Shown here piece by piece: positions 58,401 to 63,899 of a DNA stretch of 64,000 bases (position 1 is the stretch's first letter; every line of letters begins with the position of its first letter). The notes under the pieces are model-generated. The model was not told where the DNA came from. It ran no database searches and was given only the letters and a program-made list of their open reading frames with translations. The position numbers and the translations under genes are program-made. Source of the DNA: Anastrepha obliqua (Eukaryota > Arthropoda > Insecta > Diptera > Tephritidae); NCBI RefSeq assembly GCF_027943255.1, contig NC_072892.1:32077792-32141791 (forward strand). Reading direction: 5' to 3'.

Positions 58401-61063
58401 TCGCCAGACCTCAATATACCTGCTTGACGATCCATTGAGTGCGGTGGACACGCATGTGGGCCGCCACCTCTTCGATCAGTGCATGCGTGGTTTTCTCAGA
58501 GATCATATCGTCGTGCTGGTCACACATCAGCTACAATTCCTGCAGCAGGCTGATCAAATTGTCATCATGGATAGGGGGAGAGTGAGTGCGGTGGGCACAT
58601 ATGATTATTTGCGTGAGTCTGGTTTAGATTTCGCAAAAATGTTAGCGGACCCCGAGAAGGAGGAGGCGCTGGAGGAAAAAGCGCGCTCGCGCTCTAGCAG
58701 CAAAGTGTACAGCAATCGTAGGAATAGCGAGGCATCTTTGAATTCCGTAACAGACTCATATATCGAAGATACGCCCATACAGCAGCAGGAAACGCAAGAG
58801 CAGGGTAAAATCGGTTTGGACCTGTATCAGAAATATTTTAAAGCCGGTGGTGGCTTTTTCACTTTCTTTATTATGCTATTCTTCTGCGTATTGGCGCAGG
58901 TACTAGCTTCGGGAGGCGATTGGTTCTTATCATACTGGTGAGTGTTGGAGGCGCCTACTTTACTGCTGTGTGAAAAACCGTTCTATGTTTGTTATTATTT
59001 GAACTATTTAAATTACAGGGTCGCCAAAAAGGGACGAAATGAAGTGGAAAATGTCAATGCTACCATCCCTTACGCTAGTTTCAATGACACCACTACATTA
59101 CCACCGGCAGCAGCCGTCACGAAGGGATCGACGTTTGCCACAATGATTCGCGATGCTGGTTGGGACGTGGACGCCGACACTCTGGACATTTATATTTTCA
59201 CCGTTATCACAATAGCCACTATCGTCATTACGCTTGCGCGTAGTTTTCTCTTCTTCAACGTTGCTATGAAGGCTTCCATTAATCTGCACAATGCCATGTT
59301 CCGTGGCATAACGCGCGCTGCCATGTACTTTTTCAACATAAACCCTTCTGGGCGCATATTGAATCGCTTCTCCAAAGATATGGGTCAAGTGGATGAGATA
59401 CTGCCATCGGTTATGATGGACGTCATACAGATATTCCTTTCACTTTTCGGTATCGTGATTGTGATTGGCATAGTGAATCCGCTCTTTCTTTTACCAACGG
59501 CCGTTTTGGCGGTACTATTCTACTACTTGAGATCGTTCTACTTGAAGACTTCGCGCGACGTCAAGCGGCTCGAGGCAATAAGTAAGTTGAGTGATTTAGC
59601 AATAGGAAAAAACAAAGCATATTGAAAAAATATCAACAAGACAGCGGCTAATATTAACTGTCATAAAATTTTGTATTTTATTTAGCTCGCTCGCCAATCT
59701 ACTCGCATATGGCTGCCTCGCTCGCCGGCTTGCCGACGATACGCGCGTTTGGCGCCCAGCGCGTGCTCATCTGGGAATTTGATAACTACCAGGACATGCA
59801 TAGCTCCGCATTTTATTTATTCATTTCCACATCACGCGCCTTCGGCTATTGGCTGGATTGCTGTTGCATTGCCTACATAGCCATTATAACCTTGAGTTTC
59901 TTCCTCTTCCCGCCGGAGAATGGTGGCGATGTCGGCTTGGCCATTACACAGGCCATGGGCATGACGGGCATGGTGCAGTGGGGTATGCGTCAATCAGCTG
60001 AGCTGGAGAATACCATGACGGCAGTAGAACGCATAGTGGAATACGAGGATATCGAACCGGAGGGCGAATTGGAATCGCCAGCTGATAAGAAACCACCAAA
60101 AACATGGCCGGAGGAGGGTAAAATCGTTTTCGATCAATTGAGTTTACGCTACCTGCCTGATCCCAAGGCCGAATATGTACTGAAATCGCTGAACTTTGTG
60201 ATCAAACCCTGTGAAAAGGTTGGCATTGTGGGACGCACTGGTGCCGGCAAGTCGTCACTGATTAATGCGCTCTTCAGGCTATCCTTCAACGATGGCTCGA
60301 TCATTATCGATTCACGTGACACCAAAGACATGGGCTTACATGATTTGCGCAGTAAAGTCTCAATCATACCACAAGAGCCGGTGCTCTTCTCGGGCACAAT
60401 GCGTTACAACTTGGATCCATTCGATGAATATTCAGATGCCAAATTGTGGGAGGCGCTGCAAGAGGTGCGTAGTGTCGTAGTTTTAAGAAACTACAGTTGT
60501 GATTAATTAAAAAAAAATATTTATATTATATTTGCTTTCAGGTTAAATTGAAGCACGTCGTCGCCGAGCTGCCCAGTGGTCTGCAAAGTAAAATCTCCGA
60601 GGGAGGCGCTAATTTTAGTGTTGGTCAACGTCAATTAGTGTGTTTGGCACGCGCCATTTTGCGCGAAAACCGAATTTTGGTGTTGGATGAAGCGACAGCC
60701 AATGTAGATCCCCAAACGGATGCACTCATCCAAATGACAATAAGGAATAAATTCAAAAATTGTACTGTACTCACAATCGCACATCGCCTGAATACTGTTA
60801 TGGACTCCGATAAGGTTTTGGTTATGGATGCTGGTCAAGTGGTCGAGTTCGGTTCGCCACATGAGCTGTTAACGCAAAGTGAGGTGAAAATCTTCCATGG
60901 CATGGTGCAACAGACGGGGAAATCAACCGCGGAAAATCTGACTAGAATTGCCGAAAAAGTAAGTGAAATGCAGGGAAATGATTACTGTGGCTAAATTTGT
61001 ATTCTACAATTTAATGTTTCTCTACAGGCACACGAACAAAACTTAAGGCCAAAGATGGAATAA
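32082..61063 (+). CDS. ABC transporter, ABCC4/MRP4-like (multidrug resistance-associated), 11 coding exons
   Basis: Joined exons are 32082-32158, 38750-38835, 56533-56692, 56760-57126, 57207-57624, 57703-58051, 58110-58937, 59019-59581, 59686-60464, 60542-60958 and 61028-61063. All introns are GT-AG and the total is 4080 nt, or 1359 residues. The layout is TMD1 (about residues 90-345), NBD1 with Walker [10 protein letters not shown] (478-486), LSGGQ (568-572) and Walker B YLLDD (589-593), then TMD2 (about 735-1020) and NBD2 with Walker A GRTGAGKS (1132-1139), FSVGQ (1234-1238) and ILVLDE (1254-1259). NBD1 has Asp where NBD2 has the catalytic Glu, which is normal for ABCC proteins. There is no TMD0, so it is the short MRP type, expected in the plasma membrane exporting organic anions or conjugates. 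The start is the only ATG in the first coding exon. Flies have several paralogues of this type, including l(2)03659, and I cannot say which is the orthologue. Confidence 0.93.
32214..33460 (-). mobile_element. DD37D (maT-like) element in intron 1, degenerate
   Basis: Bounded by TA with short inverted ends (GTCCTGCCATAAGTTCTG and the complement of ATCTTGCCATAAATTCTG). The minus strand carries an N-terminal region ([20 protein letters not shown]), [19 protein letters not shown], then [26 protein letters not shown] with the second Asp, and [10 protein letters not shown] where the third catalytic Asp is Gly. The spacing, about 37 residues, fits the maT/DD37D group. There are several frameshifts. 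It begins only 55 bp after the exon 1 donor. Confidence 0.75.
33463..33510. repeat. Right half of a GTGGCGCAAAATTAATCA-family element
   Basis: TTTTGATAGGGTGATTAATA followed by TTGTGCCACCTTATAG matches the right end of the 22.7- and 30.3-kb elements. The left part is missing, next to the DD37D element. Confidence 0.45.
33511..34115. other. No recognisable feature
   Basis: Intronic AT-rich DNA. No coding or repeat signal is seen. Confidence 0.4.
34116..35424 (-). mobile_element. Nearly intact DD41D (rosa-like) mariner element in intron 1
   Basis: Bounded by TA with inverted ends CAGGGTGGCTGATGAA on both sides, total 1309 bp. The minus strand encodes an almost complete transposase in two frames, 35331-34687 and about 34722-34257. 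In order these are a helix-turn-helix ([20 protein letters not shown]), [36 protein letters not shown] with the first Asp, [13 protein letters not shown] with the second, and [13 protein letters not shown] with the third 41 residues later. A single frameshift near 34730, in the VTV/GPYFF region, separates the halves. It is the youngest-looking DNA transposon in the window. Confidence 0.9.
35425..35715. other. No recognisable feature
   Basis: Spacer between two DNA transposons. No signal is seen. Confidence 0.4.
35716..37007 (-). mobile_element. DD37D (maT-like) element, inactivated
   Basis: The inverted ends CAGGGTACAGCATAAGAAGT and the complement of CAGGGTCCGGCACTTGAAGT define 1292 bp, with TA on the left. 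The minus-strand frame 36950-36156 encodes a long N-terminal region ([36 protein letters not shown]), then [12 protein letters not shown], where the first catalytic Asp is Gly. A frameshift follows [20 protein letters not shown] (second Asp) and [14 protein letters not shown] (third Asp) are in other frames, ending with RAKGDFIEQ near 35840. Confidence 0.85.
37008..37679. other. No recognisable feature
   Basis: Relatively GC-rich at 37030-37330, with no frame or repeat that I can assign. Confidence 0.35.
37680..38285 (+). pseudogene. DD41D mariner fragment with internal triplication
   Basis: Plus-strand pieces [39 protein letters not shown] (decayed QQDGATCHT region), [20 protein letters not shown] and a C-terminal segment ending near 38250. 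Upstream, the block AAATGAGGAAGAAGACRCCATTAC occurs three times, at 37686, 37757 and 37839, the third less exact. The ends are not identified. Confidence 0.65.
38368..38634 (-). repeat. tRNA-derived SINE, full length
   Basis: The minus-strand copy runs from GCGCTCACACCC through TTTTAAGCCGCCTTCGAACG and GGTTTGCATGG to a B-box-like GAGTTTCGAACC and an A-box end near 38620. It lies about 115 bp upstream of coding exon 2. Confidence 0.7.
38750..38835 (+). CDS. ABC transporter coding exon 2
   Basis: Follows TCTGTAG and completes the Trp codon, then encodes [20 protein letters not shown] and KALTVHKS before GTGAG. The [11 protein letters not shown] block is a hallmark of the short MRP N-terminus. 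Confidence 0.9.
38836..39571. other. Start of intron 2, no recognisable feature
   Basis: AT-rich intronic DNA without a recognised repeat. Confidence 0.4.
39572..39775. repeat. Direct repeat, left copy (with 41.5-41.74 kb)
   Basis: Blocks AAATTTGCCATC, CTTTACATACT, ACGATTTT, ATCGTTTCTAACTATAAACTG and AGATTTCACAAAAAA occur in the same order at 41499-41735. The copies are about 75-80 percent identical by eye and flank the TIR element at 39.8-41.0 kb. Confidence 0.5.
39799..40991. mobile_element. Non-autonomous TIR element A
   Basis: The left end ATGGAGAGAATAATAAGATG and the complement of the right end ATGGAAAGAATAATGAGATG start long inverted repeats (more than 50 bp, including ATCGTGGTACCG and CTTTGCTCTCAG). 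There is no coding frame. An inverted second copy with over 1 kb of shared sequence is at 51347. A 61-bp LINE tail is inserted in the left inverted repeat. Confidence 0.75.
39845..39905 (-). mobile_element. 61-bp LINE 3' tail inserted in a TIR
   Basis: GTGAAATGATTGAAGTACCA and CTCCCCAACTAGCACTAAAG match the 3' ends at 29.8 and 30.6 kb. It is flanked by TACCGCTACTTTG and TACCGCAACTTTG, a 13-bp target duplication with one mismatch. Confidence 0.75.
41270..41423 (+). repeat. (CAA)n-tailed short interspersed repeat, copy d
   Basis: GGTTTTACGTTACCGGAACG, AGCCGGATTTATGTCCGGCC, AAGGATTGTCACTCC and TGATTATGCTGC, with a 3' tail ACAACAACAACAACAAC, in the plus orientation. It is the clearest view of the tail. 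Confidence 0.75.
41499..41735. repeat. Direct repeat, right copy
   Basis: Partner of 39572-39775, in the same orientation, about 1.93 kb downstream. Confidence 0.5.
42097..42214 (-). repeat. (CAA)n-tailed short interspersed repeat, copy e
   Basis: TTGTTGTTGTTGTTG tail complement, ATCAGCATTAACATTCC, GGAATGCTGCTGAAGTGACA, TTCTTGGCCGGATATAAATC and CGGGTCATTCCGGTTACG. It abuts a mariner relic. Confidence 0.7.
42215..42735 (-). pseudogene. Mariner relic (catalytic domain)
   Basis: The minus strand begins [20 protein letters not shown] after the first-Asp position, then [27 protein letters not shown], and in other frames [20 protein letters not shown] with the third Asp and [11 protein letters not shown]. 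The N-terminal half and both ends are lost. The left side is cut by the CAA-tailed repeat. Confidence 0.65.
42736..43718. other. No gene; simple repeats
   Basis: AT-rich intronic DNA. A TACA/TATA microsatellite occupies 43453-43500. Confidence 0.45.
43719..43977. repeat. Left half of a GTGGCGCAAAATTAATCA element followed by a SINE body
   Basis: ACAAAGTGGCGTAAAATTAATC at 43718 and CTTTATTATGGCCTTTACGCG match the 22.7-kb element. At about 43829 the sequence changes to minus-strand SINE body (TCTCGATGTTTTCACAAATGG, CTCGAACGGCAGACGG, TTTTTCATCGCAGAAAT, GCCATTTTCTGCCGAGAGG), ending near 43977. Confidence 0.6.
44286..44352. repeat. GA-rich microsatellite
   Basis: Repeated GAGAGAGAGA with two ACCCGA interruptions. 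It gives rise to a long but meaningless minus-strand frame. Confidence 0.75.
44613..44767. repeat. Irregular minisatellite, GCCAAAAAGTAGGCACC motif
   Basis: Four diverged copies of GCGCCAAAAAGTAGGCAC begin at about 44613, 44663, 44694 and 44750, with irregular spacing of 31-57 bp. Purpose unknown. Confidence 0.5.
45034..45782 (-). mobile_element. TTAA-bounded MITE-like element E4
   Basis: Begins TTAA-GGGGCTATATACAGTTAG and ends AATTCTAACCCC-TTAA; the right inverted end has lost about 9 bp. The motif GAGAAAAACGCGTTTAAAG is at 45568-45586, 196 bp from the right end. A 39-bp tandem duplication (TATTTAAGAAGCTCGTGC at 45446 and 45485) lies inside. It is related to E1 along its length in the opposite orientation. 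Confidence 0.75.
45783..47475. other. No gene; possible SINE scrap
   Basis: Near 45930-46000 the bases CTATGGCAGAAATGC and ATTTCGAACCTATGC look like a decayed tRNA-SINE. The remaining AT-rich intronic DNA has no assignment. Confidence 0.35.
47476..48031 (-). mobile_element. Deleted DD41D element
   Basis: Bounded by TA with ends AAGGGTTTTCCAATAA and the complement of AAGGGGTTTTCAATAA. The minus strand keeps [19 protein letters not shown] (second Asp), a decayed [14 protein letters not shown] third-Asp region, and [20 protein letters not shown] with a C-terminus ending [12 protein letters not shown]. The N-terminal half is deleted. Its TIR is different from the other DD41D copies. Confidence 0.75.
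48165..48569 (-). repeat. Composite SINE-like repeat (copy 2), with A tail
   Basis: Reverse complement of the 4270-4692 unit. It runs from the head boundary at 48569 (CTCTGAAAATGG on the minus strand) to the body end at 48165, followed by an 11-bp A run (48154-48164 as T). It interrupts the Tc1-like transposase just after YTKKT. It lacks a B box. Confidence 0.75.
48570..49335 (-). mobile_element. Tc1-like element, truncated by the composite SINE
   Basis: The right end reads, on the minus strand, CACGGTGCTGGTGAAAATAA followed by TAGCACCAAAAC, with TA at 49336. A second TAATAGCACCAAGCAC lies about 180 bp inward, an IR/DR arrangement. The transposase N-terminus is [20 protein letters not shown] (helix-turn-helix), then [20 protein letters not shown] and [20 protein letters not shown]. 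After a frameshift it reads [14 protein letters not shown] with the first Asp. Everything after YTKKT is missing. Confidence 0.75.
49336..50826. other. No recognisable feature
   Basis: AT-rich intronic DNA with small CATACATA-type microsatellites near 50440-50580. No gene is seen. Confidence 0.4.
50827..51088. mobile_element. Candidate small MITE
   Basis: GCCTCTTCTATTCGCC at 50827 and the complement GGCGAAAAAGAAGAGGC at 51072-51088 form a 16-bp inverted repeat around about 230 bp. No target duplication is evident and no second copy is seen, so this is tentative. Confidence 0.35.
51347..52585. mobile_element. Non-autonomous TIR element B (inverted copy of A)
   Basis: It starts ATGGAAAGAATAATGAGGTG and continues with the complement of the 39.8-41.0-kb element, including the ACATCTGGTGGCATTGCCCG, TCTCTCTCGCAATCTTGC and GGTTGGCAATACTGC blocks. 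The far inverted repeat is degraded near 52570. It is about 1.2 kb and non-coding. Confidence 0.7.
52640..53560 (-). pseudogene. LINE fragment (RT thumb, RNase H)
   Basis: The minus strand reads [35 protein letters not shown] and [11 protein letters not shown] (the end of the RT domain), then [17 protein letters not shown] (RNase H SDS block with Asp changed to Asn), and [20 protein letters not shown], where the usual W-I-P-G-H reads L-I-P-G-Q. It is degraded by stops. Confidence 0.65.
53600..55115 (-). pseudogene. Second LINE RNase H fragment, split by E5
   Basis: On the minus strand, 55115-54613 carries a decayed RNase H region with [20 protein letters not shown] (a Gly in place of the catalytic Asp of F-S-D-S-Q), ending EAFHL at the TTAA. 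After E5 the frame continues KVNVIS, then [20 protein letters not shown] (the N-x-E-A-D-E-L block) and [16 protein letters not shown] at 53790. The reading frame is continuous across the E5 insertion site. Confidence 0.6.
53875..54612 (-). mobile_element. TTAA-bounded MITE-like element E5
   Basis: Begins TTAA-GGGGGAGGTAGGGT and ends ACCCTACCCCCCCC-TTAA. The motif variant GGGAAAAACGCGTTTGAAA is at 54416-54434, 178 bp from the right end. An internal inverted repeat, CTCCCCCCTACA (about 54160) and its complement (about 54307), may be a feature of this subfamily. No coding frame is seen. Confidence 0.75.
55124..55990 (-). mobile_element. 5'-truncated LINE with (CCAA)n tail
   Basis: On the minus strand an RNase H block [19 protein letters not shown] (55930-55860) is followed by [20 protein letters not shown] and LARGGS. 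The C-terminal domain comes next, with [40 protein letters not shown] (zinc motif) and [12 protein letters not shown]. The 3' end is a GGTT/CCAA tandem repeat at 55126-55151. It is one of the better preserved LINE fragments. Confidence 0.8.
56131..56266 (-). repeat. tRNA-derived SINE with poly(A) tail
   Basis: The minus strand begins GACGGCCTCGGTAGTCCAGC, has a B box GGGTTCGAATCCC and ends after about 55 bp of unrelated sequence in a 13-bp A run (T at 56132-56144). The acceptor stem does not pair, so it is a SINE and not a tRNA gene. It is a different family from the 10.4-kb SINE and lies 267 bp before exon 3. Confidence 0.7.
56533..56692 (+). CDS. ABC transporter coding exon 3
   Basis: Completes a Glu codon, then encodes [18 protein letters not shown] and the start of the first membrane domain, [15 protein letters not shown], ending in AG of an Arg codon before GTAAATG. 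Confidence 0.92.
56760..57126 (+). CDS. ABC transporter coding exon 4
   Basis: Encodes [18 protein letters not shown] and further TMD1 helices, including the [15 protein letters not shown] block and the [15 protein letters not shown] signature shared by all ABCC proteins. It ends exactly at GAG before GTGAGT. Confidence 0.95.
57207..57624 (+). CDS. ABC transporter coding exon 5
   Basis: Begins [20 protein letters not shown], then [20 protein letters not shown] and MYAWE, conserved in ABCC transporters, and ends VFFPQ plus one base. TMD1 helices 5 and 6 lie here. Confidence 0.95.
57703..58051 (+). CDS. ABC transporter coding exon 6
   Basis: Completes TMD1 ([20 protein letters not shown]), a variable linker and the start of NBD1 up to Walker [10 protein letters not shown]. 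The donor GTTAGC is slightly weak but the frame requires it. Confidence 0.93.
58110..58937 (+). CDS. ABC transporter coding exon 7
   Basis: Contains the rest of NBD1: [20 protein letters not shown] (Q-loop), [30 protein letters not shown] and VTHQLQFL (switch His). It then has the charged linker with SRSSSK and the first helix of TMD2, ending in TG of a Trp codon. Confidence 0.96.
59019..59581 (+). CDS. ABC transporter coding exon 8
   Basis: Starts [13 protein letters not shown], with two N-linked glycosylation sequons (NAT and NDT) in the first extracellular loop of TMD2. Helices [19 protein letters not shown] and [15 protein letters not shown] follow, with [19 protein letters not shown] between them. 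Confidence 0.95.
59686..60464 (+). CDS. ABC transporter coding exon 9
   Basis: Encodes [20 protein letters not shown], the final TMD2 helices and NBD2 up to [20 protein letters not shown] and ALQE. Walker A is [15 protein letters not shown]. Confidence 0.96.
60542..60958 (+). CDS. ABC transporter coding exon 10
   Basis: Encodes [52 protein letters not shown] and TIAHRLNTV (switch His), completing NBD2. If the following intron is retained, the frame adds only [11 protein letters not shown] before a stop at 60992. Confidence 0.95.
61028..61063 (+). CDS. ABC transporter coding exon 11 (terminal)
   Basis: Follows TTTCTCTACAG and encodes [11 protein letters not shown] then TAA. It is very short but keeps the frame with good splice sites. 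Confidence 0.8.
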   Translation, partial: AHEQNLRPKME

Positions 61064-61863
61064 CTGTTTTCTGTCGTAGGTCACAAAGAAAAATTGAACA
61101 AATTAAAGTTTGCCAAGAGAAAGCTCTTCTGCTCCACTCGCCCTGGGAATTCGCCCTGCATCAGGAATTTTGCATAAAGGAATTTTTGCCACTTACCCAC
61201 ACATAGAATACTTATATATGTAGATATGTATGCAATTGCATACCAATGATCTTTGATAAAACAGTGTATTTTGCAGTAGCGCCTTGCTGCCTGAGAAGCG
61301 CTAAATTGCCGGATTTTAAGAAAATAGTAAACATATTTTTTTCTAATCCTTCATTGTTTAAGTTTAAGTTTCCATTTAAACAAAGTTTAAAGCTAATATT
61401 AATACGCATACTTACATACACACACACACATACATTGTGCATAAATTACTCGTCATAAAGCCCTTAATATTATATATGTACATATAAGTCCTTAAGAGTG
61501 CGCATACTACTAATCACAAATTCCTAATTCCATTTTTATTTTGTTTTTTGCTTTAGTTTTTAAACACACATTTTTTATAGTTTTAAGTAAATCAGTGTGT
61601 AATTTTCAGCGTGTAACAGATCTACTAATAGTTGCACAAATATATATGTAAATGTCTGTATAGTATATATTTTATAAAATGTATTTTATCTTTTTGTATT
61701 CGTATACCAATACAAATCAGCATACTGCAAGATGAAAATTCTTATGATAAATTAAACTAAATATTAATATTATATTTAAAGAAAGAGAATGTGCCTTTAC
61801 GCAAGCGGAAAAAGCAACTAAATATAAGAGAAATGTACGGTCTTCGATTCCATTGAAAATAAA
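61064..61863 (+). other. 3' UTR of the ABC transporter gene
   Basis: AT-rich sequence ending in AATAAA at 61858-61863. Several earlier A/T-rich variants could also serve, so the exact cleavage site is open. Confidence 0.6.
61858..61863 (+). terminator. Probable polyadenylation signal
   Basis: Canonical AATAAA about 795 bp downstream of the stop codon. It is the first perfect hexamer seen in the expected range. Confidence 0.5.
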
Positions 61864-61959
61864 CGTCCAAAACTTGAAATGGTCAAATTATGTAAAATGG
61901 TTTTTAATTGAACAGGTGGCTTGAATTTAGGTATGTTCATGAAGCAAATAGCTTGTAAC

Positions 61960-62110
61960 AATTCTTACAAATTATCATGTTTTGGTGTCCATGCACCCAA
62001 AGAACTTTTAAAGTAGGGGAAAGTGGGAGAGCAAAATGATATTTCATTTTGAGGGGAAGTTGCAAGGTTTGACTGAATAAATTTTTACTTGTAAGAATTT
62101 GCAAATGAGC
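61960..62110. repeat. Short interspersed repeat shared with 110-245
   Basis: Contains AAAGTAGGGGAAAGTGGGAG and CATTTTGAGGGGAAGTTGCA, in the same orientation as at the left edge of the window. Confidence 0.5.
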
Positions 62111-62131
62111 AAAACAGCTGAACGCAAAGTA

Positions 62132-63398
62132 CAGGGTGGGCCAAATAAGACCTATTAATGACTAAAGACTACTGCCTAGCAGTATGCGCAGTTGCTCCAT
62201 CATGTTGAAACCACAAATTAAGGGGTTAGGGGTAGTCAGAATTTTCAAAAAATTGATTTTTTTTTTGCATTTTCTTCAAGTATAATGTTTTAAAAATATT
62301 GTGTAAAAATTTGAAGTGAATCCGACAAATACTTTTCAAGTTATTCAACAATTAACAAAGGGCGCTCGGCCGCTCCGGAGCCGATAGCAAAACTTTAAAT
62401 GCGTTTTTCTCAAAACTATGTTTTTCAAACTGGTGAACACTGTAACTTAAAAACCGCTACGTAGATTTCAATAAAATTTATACAGCTTTTGAAAAACATA
62501 AAAAACTTGTGCCTGATCGAAGGATTTTTTTTTTTTTCAAAATTTCGATTTTTTTTTAACAATTAACTGTTGGTTTTTTGCTCTAAAATCTGGAAAAAAT
62601 TTTCTGAGGCCGCCATTTTGTTCATTTTGACAAAAAAAAAAAGCTTCGATCAGGCACAAGATTATCTATTAATAAAACTAATTTTTCTTGTCCGATTGGT
62701 TTTAGATGAATCTGCAAGGACTTGTGATGTTCACCGCAAGGGACTTCTGGAGAAATGGGCTTCACACAAACAGCGATAACTTTTGCAATTATTAATTTTT
62801 TTTTTTGAAATTTTGGTGAAGTCAAGTTAAAACATGATGTTTTTATGCTATGTTTTTATTTTTGTTAAATAAATTAATTAAGTAGCAAAAAAAATTCGCG
62901 AAAATCATCATTTTTTCGGGCCTCTGACTACACCTAACCCCTTAAGATACTGCTCCGCCATTGGCCGCAAAAAGTTTTCAATCAATGTTCTGCAAGAAGC
63001 TCCTGAAATCGATTCCGGCGTTTCATCCTCATTTTCGAAGAAATATGGACCGATAACTCTAGTGGCCATAACACCGCACCAAAGAGTACATTTAGATGGG
63101 TGTAGCTACTGTTTGTGTGTTGCCCTTGGATTTTCAGAGCCTCACAATGTACAGTTTTGTTGGTTGACATAACCGGTTAAATGGAAATGCGCTTCATCCG
63201 ACATCTAAACATTATTTAAAAAATCAATTTGTGTGGCTAATTGTGTTAAACGAATAGCGTATTGTAGTCGTTGTTGGTGGTTCCATAATAAATTTCCAAC
63301 AATTCAATTATAACCTACAAAAAGAGAAAAATAAATATGTCAAAAAATAAAAAAGTTATTTGTGCTTAACATTAGTAGGTATTATTTGGCCCACCCTG
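62132..63398 (-). mobile_element. DD41D element carrying nested E6
   Basis: Bounded by TA with ends CAGGGTGGGCCAAATAAGAC and the complement of CAGGGTGGGCCAAATAATAC. The minus strand reads MSDEAHFHLTGYVNQQNC (first Asp), LWCGVMATRVIGPYFFENED, ESISGASCRTLIENFLRPMA and EQYL, where E6 interrupts, then NLWFQHDGATAHTA (second Asp). Only 60 bp remain after that, so the third Asp and C-terminus are deleted. The helix-turn-helix region is also lost. Without E6 it would be about 540 bp. Confidence 0.85.
62218..62945 (+). mobile_element. TTAA-bounded MITE-like element E6
   Basis: Begins TTAA-GGGGTTAGGGGTAGTCAGA and ends TCTGACTACACCTAACCCC-TTAA, with 19-bp inverted ends and one mismatch. The motif CTTTAAATGCGTTTTTCTC is at 62393-62411, 175 bp from the left end. 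The host transposase frame is continuous across a single TTAA, which proves the boundary. Confidence 0.9.
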
Positions 63399-63409
63399 TA
63401 TTATTATTA

Positions 63410-63626
63410 TTGATATGGCTGTTTGTGCACTGCGACCTGAAGAGATCTATTGAGCAGCCATGCAGCCAAATAGTTTTAGGCTGTTAATAAATCCTAAAAC
63501 TGTTGTAGGCTTAATTTCTACCAGGAGGTTTGGATCTATAGCCCCATTTCGCAGGTAATTTAGTCTGCCTCGGTCCACTGCTGGGTAGTCACATAGAATT
63601 GTAAAAATCTGGCAACTACACACATT
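63410..63626 (-). pseudogene. LINE C-terminal fragment
   Basis: The minus strand reads ILCDYPAVDRGRLNYLRNGA, then LLVEIKPTTVLGFINSLKLF, the usual end of an I/R1-like LINE polyprotein. It is truncated upstream by the start of a Copia-type element. Confidence 0.55.
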
Positions 63627-63727
63627 TGACAACCCACTTGCTATCTACCATTTTGAATTTTCATACTTATTATAGCTAACGAGATTGATTGAATAAAAGA
63701 CAAGCTAACAAATTACAATCTAACATA
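63627..63727 (+). repeat. Probable end of a Copia-type 5' LTR
   Basis: The 100 bp before the primer-binding site contain AATAAAAG and end CTAACA. A TGACAACCC start at 63627 would give a short TG...CA LTR, but the true left boundary cannot be set without the 3' LTR. Confidence 0.35.
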
Positions 63728-63741
63728 GGTTATGGGCCCAG
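63728..63741 (+). other. Copia-type primer-binding site
   Basis: GGTTATGGGCCCAG is complementary to the anticodon stem-loop of initiator tRNA-Met (CTGGGCCCATAACC), which Copia elements use as a half-tRNA primer. It lies 172 bp before a gag-like start codon. Confidence 0.75.
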
Positions 63742-63899
63742 CCCCCAAGTAAAAGTTAAAAGGTCTGAAAATAATAACGTTGTTCGCGGAACACTAAAGT
63801 CAATCGTTTGTCGATTGTGCGCAATAAAAAGCGGTATCAGTTTTTTTATCAATTTCGTTCGTCGATTGAAAAAAAAAAAAAACATAACCTCTACTCAAC

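Larger units (their letters stand above)
32071..61863 (+). other. Transcription unit of the ABC transporter gene (partial)
   Basis: The mapped unit runs from the last 5' UTR acceptor to the AATAAA at 61858-61863. The first exon or exons and the promoter are not identified. Intron 1 (32159-38749) and intron 2 (38836-56532) are full of transposable elements. The other nine introns are 57-104 bp. Confidence 0.75.

Noticed and set aside
56879..60862. Several minus-strand frames over the ABC exons
   Set aside because: They are shadows of the plus-strand coding sequence, with no start context or domains.
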